From NCBI RefSeq assembly GCF_014773395.1, contig NZ_JACXAF010000009.1:1-64000 (forward strand): a stretch of DNA of 64,000 nt, given 5' to 3'. This document shows positions 1 to 6,828 of this stretch, piece by piece. Origin of the DNA: Neiella litorisoli (lineage in GTDB: Bacteria > Pseudomonadota > Gammaproteobacteria > Enterobacterales > Neiellaceae). The translations under genes and the position numbers were made by a program. How positions within the stretch are numbered: position 1 is the stretch's first letter; the number at the start of each line of letters is the position of its first letter. Below the pieces are notes generated by a model, which was given only the letters and a program-made list of their open reading frames with translations, had not been told where the DNA came from and did not search any database.

Positions 1-216
1 ATCGCCTGAGTCCGATTCATCATCACCAGTTGAGCTATCGCCTGAGTCCGATTCATCATCGCCAGTTGAATCATCGCCTGAGTCCGATTCATCATCGCCA
101 GTTGAGCTATCGCCTGAGTCCGATTCATCATCGCCAGTTGAATCATCGCCTGAGTCCGATTCATCATCGCCAGTTGAGTCATCACCTGAGTCCGATTCAT
201 CATCGCCAGTTGAGTC
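1..216. repeat. Six tandem 36-bp repeats coding an acidic 12-residue unit
   Basis: Six back-to-back 36-bp units occur at 1-36, 37-72, 73-108, 109-144, 145-180 and 181-216, differing at only a few positions, and they continue past the left edge. On the minus strand each encodes TGDDESDSGD plus two residues from S/D. The near identity at DNA level suggests recent expansion by slippage or unequal recombination. They lie in the linker of the CobT-like protein. Confidence 0.9.
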
Positions 217-879
217 ATTGCTACTAGGTGGTGGCGGCTCATTGGCTTTGTGCTCCAATTCATCCGCAATCTGCCTAGCGACATCAAGTGCGTCACGAGT
301 GGATTTCAGGTTCGGGATTGCACTCATTGCGCCTTCAATCAGATCAACCAACTCGCCTGCCCCTGCCTGTAACAAGAGCTCGCGTGTTGCTTCTGCGATG
401 TGAGTTAAGGGATAACCATGTTTTTGGTAAGCGCTACGTCCGTGATACAAGACATAGTTTATTACCAGTTCTGGCACACTCGCTTCAGGTCTAGGCATGG
501 CGAAAATTTCACGCTCAATGCATTCACTGATCGTATTACCAAGTGTTTTTGCACAGCCAGGGAACTTGGCAGCAACGGCATTCTCCATTCGAACATCTTC
601 AATACGATTAAGTAGTGAAAAAACCAAACGGCTCTCACCCATCGCGCAGTGTTGATCTGTAAATGCCAAGTGCCCATGCTCATGGTCACACAACCCTTCC
701 ACCAGACGTCGATAGCTTGGATCTTCAAGGTTTCCTTTAGGTAGAAAGACCCGCTGGAAATCGGTAGCAGGAGCGAAATGATCCTGCAGCACATGTTGAA
801 TATCACTCCGACGGCCAATAACACTAGCCATCGCTTGCAGCCGCTTTTGAAAACGGCGTTGCTGTCTTGCGTTATGCAT
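1..879 (-). CDS. CobT-like protein, N-terminal part (runs off left edge)
   Basis: The reading frame starts at an ATG at 879 behind GGAGGAGACA and stays open to the left edge, so only the N-terminal half is visible. Early on it shows the motif CDHEHGHLAFTD, a metalloprotease-like H-E-x-G-H sequence typical of CobT-type VWA proteins of mobile elements. It then becomes Pro-rich and runs into an acidic repeat of 12 residues (TGDDESDSGDSS-like). In CobT relatives an acidic linker precedes a C-terminal VWA domain, which would lie outside the window. The neighbours are DUF3150 and a CobS-like AAA+ ATPase, the usual partners. By analogy with chelatase-type AAA+/VWA pairs it probably acts as a remodelling complex rather than in cobalamin synthesis. 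Its substrate is unknown. Because the repeat is also open in other frames, the frame choice rests on the motif, SD and conserved leader. Confidence 0.8.
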   Translation of the reverse strand, partial: MHNARQQRRFQKRLQAMASVIGRRSDIQHVLQDHFAPATDFQRVFLPKGNLEDPSYRRLVEGLCDHEHGHLAFTDQHCAMGESRLVFSLLNRIEDVRMENAVAAKFPGCAKTLGNTISECIEREIFAMPRPEASVPELVINYVLYHGRSAYQKHGYPLTHIAEATRELLLQAGAGELVDLIEGAMSAIPNLKSTRDALDVARQIADELEHKANEPPPPSSNDSTGDDESDSGDDSTGDDESDSGDDSTGDDESDSGDSSTGDDESDSGDDSTGDDESDSGDSSTGDDESDSGD

Positions 880-950
880 ATTGTCTCCTCCAAGAGAGTT
901 GCCCAAACCAATGGTTGCTCAAACAGCGAGCAACACATTTAAGTTTGGTA
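880..950 (-). promoter_or_regulatory. Structured leader and SD of the cobT-like gene
   Basis: The leader RNA contains a 7-bp hairpin (GTTGCTC/GAGCAAC) inside a weaker outer stem (CCAAAC/GTTTGG), followed by TCTTGGAGGAGACAA (895 down to 881) directly before the ATG at 879. This SD block is the same as in the DUF3150 and cobS-like leaders and is the exact complement of the predicted small RNA at 7360-7374. Confidence 0.65.
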
Positions 951-956
951 GGGGGT

Positions 957-2000
957 TTACAGGCCTGCTCCCCATGAGTCGAGGTCATCCTGTTGATTGA
1001 TATCGCCGGTTTCCAAGACTTCAAACAAATCGAGTGCTACAGGAGCAACGCTTTGTTCTTGTGCTTCGGAAATAGGATCGGCTTCTGAGGTTGGATCAAA
1101 TGTAAAGAGTGGGGCATGACCCTCTGCAAAGCTTCGGATCATATCTTCGTTGCCCAGCGCCAACACAAAGTGCTGCAAACGAGCAAAGTCTTCACCTTCG
1201 ATGTAACCAGCCTTTGGTAGCTTCGCTAACTCAGCTCGCGCTGCATCAACGATGTTGCCAATGGATGGATCTAGAAAGCTCAGGGATGTGAGCTTTGACA
1301 TCAATCGGTCAATGCCTGAGTTAATCACTGACTGCTTGATCTTCTCCCGCAATTTCTTGCTGCCTCCGGGAAGCGGCTCAAAAAAACTTTTGGTGTATAC
1401 ATCAGATGCCATTTTCGCGACATCTTCATATACCAATCCAATGGTCTCCTCGATAACCTCATCGGCATCACCTTCATCGGCCGGCGCAAACGCTAGCGGC
1501 GGTGAGGCTTTGAAGATGAAGCTTTTCTCGAATTGCTCTTTGTTCCAAGAGTACTCTCGGATTAACTCCTCGACCTCTTGGTTCTCAGCGACATGACCCG
1601 CCATGAGCTGGTCAAAATCCTTCACGACCTTACTTAGCTTGTCGTAAAAGCGTTCTTCTATGTCGTTGATCCCATCGTGAAGCTCATCCAACCGACTAAC
1701 CGGCAGTAATGTTGCTCCGCCCGCCACTTTGACACCCAAGCTGGCAAGCAGACGCTCAACAGCACGTGCGGCATTTCCTTTGAACGTCAGGTGTTCTTGA
1801 GGAAACCAGTTGAAACTGGTGCCTCGCATAAGCTTGGACTCAATTTGTTGACCATCAATGATGATTTTCTTTGAGTTCAATGATTTTTCACCGCAACAAC
1901 CTCGGACAGTTACTGCGACAAGACAACAGCCTTGTTTCAGTGCTTCTAAACGGTCTAGGGTGCTTTGAGTGTTTTGTTTTGCGTCGTCTAAGTTAGACAT
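957..2000 (-). CDS. DUF3150 family protein
   Basis: A 347-residue soluble protein without signal peptide or membrane segment. Its overall character and its position between a CobS-like ATPase and a CobT-like protein match DUF3150, a family of unknown function that accompanies these two on SXT-, IncA/C- and phage-like elements. The N-terminal third contains a CC pair (CLVAVTVRGCCGEKSLNSKK). The middle is rich in helix and the C-terminal 60 residues are acidic. The start is the ATG at 2000, preceded by GGAGGAGACA with 5 nt spacing. It is followed by the cobT-like gene. Co-regulation is implied by the shared leader. The function cannot be stated beyond participation in the CobS/CobT module. Confidence 0.75.
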   Translation of the reverse strand: MSNLDDAKQNTQSTLDRLEALKQGCCLVAVTVRGCCGEKSLNSKKIIIDGQQIESKLMRGTSFNWFPQEHLTFKGNAARAVERLLASLGVKVAGGATLLPVSRLDELHDGINDIEERFYDKLSKVVKDFDQLMAGHVAENQEVEELIREYSWNKEQFEKSFIFKASPPLAFAPADEGDADEVIEETIGLVYEDVAKMASDVYTKSFFEPLPGGSKKLREKIKQSVINSGIDRLMSKLTSLSFLDPSIGNIVDAARAELAKLPKAGYIEGEDFARLQHFVLALGNEDMIRSFAEGHAPLFTFDPTSEADPISEAQEQSVAPVALDLFEVLETGDINQQDDLDSWGAGL

Positions 2001-2070
2001 GATTTGTCTCCTCCAAGAGATTTATCGGGAGACAGATCTATCCCCGACAGGGTAGAAATTGTCTCCCTGT
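2001..2070 (-). promoter_or_regulatory. Two-stem leader with SD, DUF3150 gene
   Basis: In RNA sense the leader has an outer stem GGGAGACA (2067-2060) with TGTCTCCC (2034-2027), and an inner stem CTACCC with GGG..TAG (2055-2038). After a short spacer comes TCTTGGAGGAGACAA (2018-2004) and the ATG at 2000. The 3' arm TGTCTCC is also complementary to GGAGACA in the SD block, so closing the outer stem and masking the SD are mutually exclusive. This is the clearest member of the leader family seen upstream of 3751, 4356 and 6702. Confidence 0.7.
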
Positions 2071-2102
2071 TTAGGGGTTGTGCAACTGAAGGTTGCTAGG
2101 TG

Positions 2103-2708
2103 TTAGAACGGGATATCGAACTTGATAACACCATCCCACACGTTGAATGCCCAAGGCGCTCCTTTCGTGTTTTCGGTGTAACCTTTGTTGATTTTTTCCG
2201 TTATTTTCTGGTTGTACTTTTGCCCAGACTCAGTGAGCGATTGACCCATGGTTCTAACATAGATCCATTCATCATCACTCAATTCACTGCGCCACCAAAC
2301 GTGCAGCGTGCAATCATCTTGCTTGATCGCCCACTGTTTGCCATCGGGATGTTCGAACATTCGAAACCCCTCTCGCACATCTTTGAACACCTGCCCGCTG
2401 TCATCCAAAGCGCAATGACATCGCAACGCAGGCTTGGCGGCTTGGCCTAATGAAAGACGCACCATTTCAATCAAGTCCCACCCTTTTTGCATAAAGCGTT
2501 CTCTTGCCTTTATGCCCTCTAGGTAGCTCACTTCATTGACACTGCCAATGATGTCGTTGTCATCAAACTCCACAAATACCGACTTCTGGCTTGAGATATT
2601 ACGAATCGCAAAGTGTCTCTTGCCATTTGGCAGCTCAGCAGTTAACCGCTCGAACAGTTTTCCCTCCCACTCTTTAAGCGGGATTGAAGCAGTGTTCGAG
2701 CTAACTAC
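2103..2708 (-). CDS. ORF in -1 frame after cobS, probably translated by frameshift
   Basis: About 200 codons are open in the -1 frame directly after the cobS-like stop codon. The protein-like sequence begins right after the stop (PLKEWEGKLFERLTAELP) and runs on to FNVWDGVIKFDIPF. No ATG, GTG or TTG occurs in frame until a GTG at 2571-2573, about 45 codons in and without a clear SD. Starting there would discard a normal-looking N-terminus. A CTG at the codon for GKL has GGGAGGG upstream and is a weak alternative start. The simplest reading is a C-terminal extension of the AAA+ ATPase made by -1 frameshifting at 2708-2714, giving a fusion of about 550 residues. I do not recognise the domain. 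Confidence 0.7.
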   Translation of the reverse strand, partial: VVSSNTASIPLKEWEGKLFERLTAELPNGKRHFAIRNISSQKSVFVEFDDNDIIGSVNEVSYLEGIKARERFMQKGWDLIEMVRLSLGQAAKPALRCHCALDDSGQVFKDVREGFRMFEHPDGKQWAIKQDDCTLHVWWRSELSDDEWIYVRTMGQSLTESGQKYNQKITEKINKGYTENTKGAPWAFNVWDGVIKFDIPF

Positions 2709-2714
2709 TTTTTT
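2640..2714 (-). promoter_or_regulatory. Candidate programmed -1 frameshift signal
   Basis: The last sense codons of the cobS-like gene are GCA AAA AAG followed by TAG, so the slippery heptamer A AAA AAG (2714-2708) sits in the correct phase. After 6 nt (TAGTTA) begins a perfect 9-bp stem, GCTCGAACA (2701-2693) with TGTTCGAGC (2656-2648). It can be extended by AGTTA/TAACT past a 3-nt bulge. Inside the loop a second hairpin CCCGCT/AGTGGG can form. Heptamer, spacer length and downstream stem match the dnaX/IS3-type layout. No upstream SD-like stimulator was seen. Confidence 0.7.
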
Positions 2715-3751
2715 GCGGCGTTACTGATCAGCTCTTTCACGGGCTCATCAATACTTTCGCTCCAGATAGCAGTCACAATCGCTTGTGCAGCATCTTCGTC
2801 TTCAGCATCAACGTTACCCCAAAAGGCAAAGCTCAGAGAGTCTCGCGGTGTGCAGTTCATGCCAAAGCGCAGCATGTAATATGCCCATGCTACTAAGTCG
2901 GCCGTACTGAACGTGCAACGAATCGAACCTTCTATCTTGCCGCTTCGATCTTCGCCTAAAAGCGCGTCTCGAAAGGCATTCGCCGTTTCAACCATCCGCG
3001 TAATGATCACAGTTGGTAGTTGGGTGAATTGATTAGACAAGATTTTGGTCTCATGAATTGCATCCGGGTACTTCGTCTCAAACCAACCAATGCGACGACG
3101 AAGCGCAGCATCAAGTGCTTGAGAAGTGATGTACCTGTCATGACCGCCCTCACCTTTGGTGTTGGATGTCGTCATGATGTAGCACTGCGGATGTTTTTTC
3201 AGTGTGCCGAGCCCTGGGACATGCCATGGTTTCCCTTCCAAAATATTATGAAGGGACGTTGTCATGTCATCCGTGGCTTTATCCACTTCGTCCAGCAGCA
3301 GCAATCCACCATCGCGATAAGCTTGAGCAGCTGGCAGCAAAATTCGCTGCGTTACTACCTGACCATTTTCAGCAACCAGTTCTTGCTCGGTTTCTAAATG
3401 ATGGCCACGCTTTTCTGGTGTGATCGACACTTTGTAGAACGGCAAGTTAAATCGCGATGCTAACCACATCGCAAACTCAGTCTTACCAGTGCCGGTTTCT
3501 CCCCAAAGCCCAAAGACCTTGAGTTGTGCTGGCGCCTGCAACCACATGACGGCAAACCGCAAAATGTCATCTTGCGGCAAGTAGTTCGGGTTGGGGCTGA
3601 TGCAATCTGCATGGCGGTGCTTGCGCATCTTGAAATCAGCCTCTTTCCATTCAGCTTTCTCAGGAAAGATATGCTCGCCTTTCACAATACCCATTTGGGT
3701 GTAATCGACAGGTTGCACTTGCTGCAATTGCGCGGCTGGTTGAGTTGTCAT
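2705..3751 (-). CDS. CobS-like AAA+ ATPase
   Basis: A 348-residue MoxR/CobS-type AAA+ ATPase. Walker A GETGTGKT lies at about residues 84-91 and Walker B GGLLLLDEVDKA at about 148-159, followed by a sensor-1-like MTTSN and an arginine-rich ALRRRIGWFE. The start at 3751 (MTTQPAAQLQ) is set by GGAGGAGACA 3 nt upstream; a longer frame to 3838 would run through the structured leader. Partners are the DUF3150 and CobT-like proteins downstream. Such ATPases hand energy to VWA proteins to insert metal or remodel complexes; on mobile elements the target is not known. The unusual feature is the 3' end, a frameshift-type sequence that can extend the product into the next ORF. Confidence 0.85.
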   Translation of the reverse strand: MTTQPAAQLQQVQPVDYTQMGIVKGEHIFPEKAEWKEADFKMRKHRHADCISPNPNYLPQDDILRFAVMWLQAPAQLKVFGLWGETGTGKTEFAMWLASRFNLPFYKVSITPEKRGHHLETEQELVAENGQVVTQRILLPAAQAYRDGGLLLLDEVDKATDDMTTSLHNILEGKPWHVPGLGTLKKHPQCYIMTTSNTKGEGGHDRYITSQALDAALRRRIGWFETKYPDAIHETKILSNQFTQLPTVIITRMVETANAFRDALLGEDRSGKIEGSIRCTFSTADLVAWAYYMLRFGMNCTPRDSLSFAFWGNVDAEDEDAAQAIVTAIWSESIDEPVKELISNAAKK

Positions 3752-3824
3752 AGGTGTCTCCTCCAAGAGAGTAAATTGGGAGATACACCGATCCCCAAAA
3801 CGGGCATCTTCAAATGTATCCCCG
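3752..3824 (-). promoter_or_regulatory. Two-stem leader with SD, cobS-like gene
   Basis: The outer stem GGGGATACA (3823-3815) pairs with TGTATCTCCC (3787-3778). The inner stem GAT.CCC pairs with GGGGATC (3808-3790). The SD block TCTTGGAGGAGACA (3768-3755) precedes the ATG at 3751. Compared with the DUF3150 leader a G-C pair of the outer stem has become T-A, a compensatory change that supports a real RNA fold. Confidence 0.7.
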
Positions 3825-3831
3825 TATTGGG

Positions 3832-4356
3832 TTACCACTGAGCGTTGTACTCAATGGGAGTTAAGTCGAACGACAACACTTCCGGCAGTCGCAGAATCGC
3901 TTTCATCAAAGCGGCTGCAGTGTCGGAGAGTTCGCGACCTTGTTTTTTGGCAATATGGGCAATTTCGAGTCGGATCAGATTTGCATCTTTTCCGAACGCT
4001 CGACAGTAGGTTTCAAACTGTTGTGAACAAACCCACTCCAACTCACGCGTATAAGTGCCTGAGCCAGTGCTTGAGTCTCGCAACAAACGTAACGAGTACT
4101 CCAAGTGCCCTTCGAGAAACTGCTCAATATCGTCATCAGTCCAGCGCATGTAAAACACGCCTTCCTGACCATCGAAGCATGGATCAAATGAGAAATTCTC
4201 ATCGTAGGCTTCGTTTGGAACTGTGCTCTGTCTCTCTAGCCGTTCTTGAATGTAGTCATCCAGCGAATGGGGTTTGTAATCGCTGTCCGACGACAAAGGG
4301 TGAAGTTGCTTTTTGCCGCGTCGTTTCGATGCGGGTACAAAGTTAACCTTTCCCAT
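3832..4356 (-). CDS. Hypothetical protein, 174 aa, first in CobS operon part
   Basis: A soluble protein with a basic N-terminus (SKRRGKKQ) and an acidic central part (FDPCFDGQEGVFYMRWTDDD). No membrane segment, signal peptide or known motif was recognised. The start ATG at 4356 follows AGGAGGAGACT with a short spacer; a longer frame to 4422 would cover the leader hairpins. Stop TAA at 3832-3834 lies just upstream of the cobS-like leader, so the two are probably cotranscribed. Its place in the module suggests an accessory role, but no function can be given. Confidence 0.7.
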   Translation of the reverse strand: MGKVNFVPASKRRGKKQLHPLSSDSDYKPHSLDDYIQERLERQSTVPNEAYDENFSFDPCFDGQEGVFYMRWTDDDIEQFLEGHLEYSLRLLRDSSTGSGTYTRELEWVCSQQFETYCRAFGKDANLIRLEIAHIAKKQGRELSDTAAALMKAILRLPEVLSFDLTPIEYNAQW

Positions 4357-4445
4357 AGTCTCCTCCTGATATGGGTTACCCAACATCACAGGTGAAGACA
4401 GATCGAGCCCTCGACAGGACAAGACAATCTCACCCTGCTGGGTCT
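4357..4445 (-). promoter_or_regulatory. Leader of the same family, divergent copy
   Basis: In RNA sense, GGTGA (outer 5' arm) can pair with TCACC, and between them lie CCTGTCGAGGGCTCGATCTG with a CGAGGGCTCG hairpin and the family signature GATCTGTCT. The SD block is AGGAGGAGACT, matching the small-RNA complement over 9 nt (GGAGGAGAC). It is a weaker member than the copies at 2001 and 3752. Confidence 0.45.
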
Positions 4446-4459
4446 AGTGGGGTTAGCAA

Positions 4460-4633
4460 TTAAGCGAGAAAGATTTCCTCGTTCGCTTGCTGTTGGTAGC
4501 GCTTTGCTTTAATCAAAGCTCGCGCCATCTGTGCCGGCGGTAAAATGGCATCTTTCAATCGACGATAAAGCTTGCGCTCACGACGACGAAGATACGCACC
4601 GTTGGCTTTAGAGGTTTTGGATGCTCTAGACAT
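4460..4633 (-). CDS. Small basic protein, 57 aa
   Basis: The product is strongly basic, with AYLRRRERKLYRRLKDAI in the middle, and ends QQQANEEIFLA. The ATG at 4633 follows GGAGGAGGCT at good spacing; a longer frame to 4744 would include the leader. The helical, Arg/Lys-rich composition would suit nucleic-acid binding, but this is inference from composition only. It is the most upstream gene of the minus-strand CobS/CobT series. Confidence 0.6.
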   Translation of the reverse strand: MSRASKTSKANGAYLRRRERKLYRRLKDAILPPAQMARALIKAKRYQQQANEEIFLA

Positions 4634-4730
4634 AGCCTCCTCCGTGGTGGTTAGGTCAAAAAGACCATTGGGCAGCCTGTATACACAGGTCATTGAAGCG
4701 TTTTCTCTTGCGCGACCAAGGCACATTGAA
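4634..4730 (-). promoter_or_regulatory. Leader hairpins upstream of the 57-aa gene
   Basis: GACC and GGTC can form an outer stem around the short palindrome CCTGTGTATACAGG, echoing the outer-plus-inner architecture of the other leaders though with different sequence. GGAGGAGGCT precedes the ATG, only 7 nt of which match the small-RNA complement. No clear promoter was identified. Confidence 0.35.
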
Positions 4731-4939
4731 TTCAGACAACTCAATGCACATCTGCATCATTGATTAAGACACTCGAAGCGAGTCGAGACAGCGAACTGCA
4801 AAGTCAAAACAAATCATGCTGAGATTTTCAGATGCCAGGCTTGGCAAAGGGAGGCACTTTCGTGCATTCGATAGTTTTGCAGTGCTTACCACATCACTTT
4901 GGTTACTCTTTGTGAAAAGCTCCAAGCTGGAACTTTTTA

Positions 4940-5320
4940 GAAAGAGCAAACGAATTTGCTCTTAAATGGACAGCCCTGTTAGGAAGGCAAGCCCAAACGT
5001 TTTTCCAAGGATAGATCCAAGGTCAACGCGTAGCCTCAACAAAGTTGAGGTGATCTTCGGCTCATTAAATGAGTCCGTCACCGACAGAAACTGACGGTCG
5101 CTGATAACTGCATTACTCAGCTGTAATGGGAAACACAACACAAGATGCGAGGCATTTCTCTAATCCATTTCAGACGAAATGGAAGTGTCTTTATTTTCAC
5201 ACAAGACAAAAGTGCCGATCAGATGATCGATTGAGAAACTGGATGTTCGGGAAAGCACTTTTGACAGAAAAGCACTTTCCAAAACCACCAGCAGGTCGTT
5301 TTGGCTCTTATTTAAGAGGC
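4940..5320. repeat. Hairpin-dense non-coding region
   Basis: At least seven separate short inverted repeats follow each other: 4942-4963 (9 bp, CGAA loop), 5034-5050 (CCTCAAC/GTTGAGG), 5059-5074, 5075-5097 (CCGTCA/TGACGG), 5111-5128 (CATTAC/GTAATG), 5165-5182 (CCATTT/AAATGG), 5250-5280 (GGAAAG/CTTTCC) and 5305-5318. No convincing gene lies here on either strand; a plus-strand frame starting at 5126 lacks an SD and overlaps the real gene at 5355. Such density suits a structured RNA, or a single-strand promoter or priming site in a leading region. Confidence 0.5.
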
Positions 5321-5354
5321 TATGCAGGAGTATTTCTTGCGATGGGAAGCCGCA

Positions 5355-5549
5355 CTAACGGCATTCGTTGACTCGGGCGCTTGCGACCACAATATCCATT
5401 GGGCCGATAAGCTTGCGCTGTCGGCTGGCTGCTTGAACGCGAGCAATGATTTCATCATCGTTCAGCGAATAATCAAGCTCCAACGGGATGGTCGCGCCAT
5501 CAGCAATGCTAATGGTTCCTGAGTCTATATTAAGCGAATGTTGCTTCAT
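5355..5549 (-). CDS. Hypothetical protein, 64 aa
   Basis: A small acidic protein (MKQHSLNIDSGTISIADG...). The ATG at 5549 has an excellent SD, AAGGAGG with 5 nt spacing. No recognised family and no membrane segment. A long imperfect hairpin lies just upstream (5569-5633) and may control it. It belongs to a row of very small minus-strand genes between the CobS module and ssb. Confidence 0.65.
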   Translation of the reverse strand: MKQHSLNIDSGTISIADGATIPLELDYSLNDDEIIARVQAASRQRKLIGPMDIVVASARVNECR

Positions 5550-5568
5550 GAGGCCTCCTTAGAATGCA

Positions 5569-5633
5569 AAGTGGGATCGCTTCGCAAATGCACTTTGAAT
5601 TTTCAAAAATGCACTTGAAAAGCGACCCCACTT
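5569..5633. repeat. Long inverted repeat upstream of the 64-aa gene
   Basis: AAGTGGGATCGCTT (5569-5582) pairs with AAGCGACCCCACTT (5620-5633) at 13 of 14 positions. The loop contains a near-direct repeat of AAATGCACTTTGAA. It precedes the minus-strand gene at 5549, so it is either a 5'-UTR structure or a protein-binding site. Confidence 0.55.
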
Positions 5634-5676
5634 CTTAAGAAGACTTGGTTTCGCTAACCGGCCAAACGACTAAAGA

Positions 5677-5817
5677 TTAGTGTTTGGGCTTTTGTGGGTG
5701 GGATTTGTCATAAGCTGTCTTTGCTACGATGCTGCCTCCAACTAGCACAGCCACAAACAAACACACACTTAAGATCACCCACGCATAAATCGTCATTGGT
5801 GCTACCACTGAATTCAA
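5677..5817 (-). CDS. Tiny membrane protein, about 46 aa
   Basis: One hydrophobic helix (YAWVILSVCLFVAVLVGGSIV) is followed by a short Lys/His-rich tail ending PKH. AAGGAGG lies 4-5 nt before a TTG at 5817, which I take as the start; an ATG at 5796 is in frame seven codons later. Single-pass inner-membrane peptide of unknown role. Too small for most gene finders. Confidence 0.55.
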   Translation of the reverse strand: MNSVVAPMTIYAWVILSVCLFVAVLVGGSIVAKTAYDKSHPQKPKH

Positions 5818-5866
5818 TGGACCTCCTTAATATTGTAGCAAACATGATCGACAGTCAGAAAGACTG

Positions 5867-6079
5867 TCAATCTGAATACAACAACATGACGATGTTACCG
5901 CCAATAAACGCCACCATAAGAACCGCACCTATAACCAATGACCAGACTGCAAAATGCAACTGAGACACCGACAAAGGGCCAATTCCGATAGTAGTTAAAC
6001 CAGCGACAAACAGGCTTGCTCCGATTGCTAGCAATACAGCCAGAACCGAACCAAACAAAACTTGAGTAAATTTGTTCAT
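5867..6079 (-). CDS. Small membrane protein, 70 aa, two helices
   Basis: Two hydrophobic stretches are visible, at about residues 8-33 and 45-67 (LVIGAVLMVAFIGGNIVMLL), with a short charged N-terminus. ATG at 6079 with GGGGAGCGAGAC upstream. No family recognised. It lies immediately downstream of the ssb terminator and upstream of another tiny membrane gene. Confidence 0.6.
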   Translation of the reverse strand: MNKFTQVLFGSVLAVLLAIGASLFVAGLTTIGIGPLSVSQLHFAVWSLVIGAVLMVAFIGGNIVMLLYSD

Positions 6080-6138
6080 GTCTCGCTCCCCATTTCTCTT
6101 ACTTCAAACTTCAAGAGAAAGAGACAGAACTCCCCTTT

Positions 6139-6161
6139 GAAAAAGGCGAGAAGCTCTCGCC
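6139..6161 (-). terminator. Rho-independent terminator after ssb
   Basis: On the minus strand GGCGAGAGCTTCTCGCC forms a 7-bp GC-rich stem followed by TTTTT, just past the ssb stop codon. Confidence 0.75.
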
Positions 6162-6174
6162 CCTTTCAGAATAA

Positions 6175-6702
6175 TTAATAGTTGTATGCTCCTTCATTGA
6201 ATCCACCCGGTTGTGGCGCAGGTTGCTGTGGAGCACTTTGATAACCGCCTTGTTGCTGCGGTTGTGCAGGCTGTTGATTGTGTTGCGGAGCAGCTTGTTG
6301 GTTGGTCTGCGGTGCAGTTTGTTGCGCACCTAAGAATCCGGCTGCTTTCAAACAATCTTTGGCTGCCTTTGGAATATGGACAGCGACTCGATAACCTTGC
6401 ACTTTCATCGCTTGGCGATCTTGCTGGGTATCCTTGTCCTTCCATTTTTCGACGACGAGCTTGCCTTCAATTTCGACATAGTCACCTTTTGCCAATGTCG
6501 CTTTCACTGACTTCAAGAATTTGTCAGCAACTTTGACTTCGACAAAGTAAACACGGTCAACCCACTGCTGGGTTTGTTGATCGCGATAGCCATCATCAAC
6601 CGCAATACTCAATGAACCGAAGTAACCGCGCTGACCATTTTTTACGTCGACGTTTGAGATGTTTCCAGAAATACAAACATCATTTTTCTTTGCCATTTTC
6701 AT
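6175..6702 (-). CDS. ssb: Single-stranded DNA-binding protein
   Basis: 175 residues. The N-terminal 115 residues look like an OB-fold (YFGSLSIAVDDGYRD, then KGDYVEIEGKLVVEKWKDKD, matching the SSB core G-x-x-V-x-V-E-G-x-L). The C-terminal third is a Gln/Pro/Gly-rich linker. The usual acidic DDDIPF tip of bacterial SSB is absent; the protein ends GGFNEGAYNY, so it may not recruit host SSB-interacting proteins in the usual way. ATG at 6702 with GAGGAGATAACGCT upstream. It would coat the incoming or displaced strand in transfer and recombination, and fits with the exo-bet system at 57.5-59.4 kb. Structured leader and palindromes lie upstream; a terminator follows. Confidence 0.85.
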   Translation of the reverse strand: MKMAKKNDVCISGNISNVDVKNGQRGYFGSLSIAVDDGYRDQQTQQWVDRVYFVEVKVADKFLKSVKATLAKGDYVEIEGKLVVEKWKDKDTQQDRQAMKVQGYRVAVHIPKAAKDCLKAAGFLGAQQTAPQTNQQAAPQHNQQPAQPQQQGGYQSAPQQPAPQPGGFNEGAYNY

Positions 6703-6810
6703 AGCGTTATCTCCTCATTACTTATGCTTAAAGCAGGGGTAATTCACCGTACTGCGTGCAGGAAGCATTGGAGACAGATCGCCCCAGTGAGGTCGATTCA
6801 ATCTCCACCC
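6703..6810 (-). promoter_or_regulatory. Leader of the same family upstream of ssb
   Basis: In RNA sense GGAGA (6806-6802) pairs with TCTCC (6774-6770), enclosing ATCGACC (6797-6791) with GGGGCGAT (6785-6778). The signature GATCTGTCTCC is exact. About 50 nt separate this fold from the ssb SD (GAGGAGATAACGCT). The inner stem uses different bases from the DUF3150 and cobS copies but the same pairing, supporting a shared structure. Confidence 0.6.
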
Positions 6811-6828
6811 ACACTGGGTGCCAATTCA

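Noticed and set aside
1-216. CRISPR array (36-bp regular repeats)
   Set aside because: The units are contiguous with no spacers and are in frame with an acidic protein linker.
30-227. Plus-strand frame of repeated HRLSPIHHRQL units
   Set aside because: Shadow of the 36-bp repeat on the strand opposite the CobT-like gene; no SD.
462-938. 158-residue minus-strand frame rich in Cys/Trp/Leu
   Set aside because: Another frame over the CobT-like N-terminus; the real frame has the SD at 879 and the HEHGH motif.
5126-5371. 81-residue plus-strand frame
   Set aside because: No SD, crosses several hairpins and overlaps the well-supported minus-strand gene at 5355-5549.
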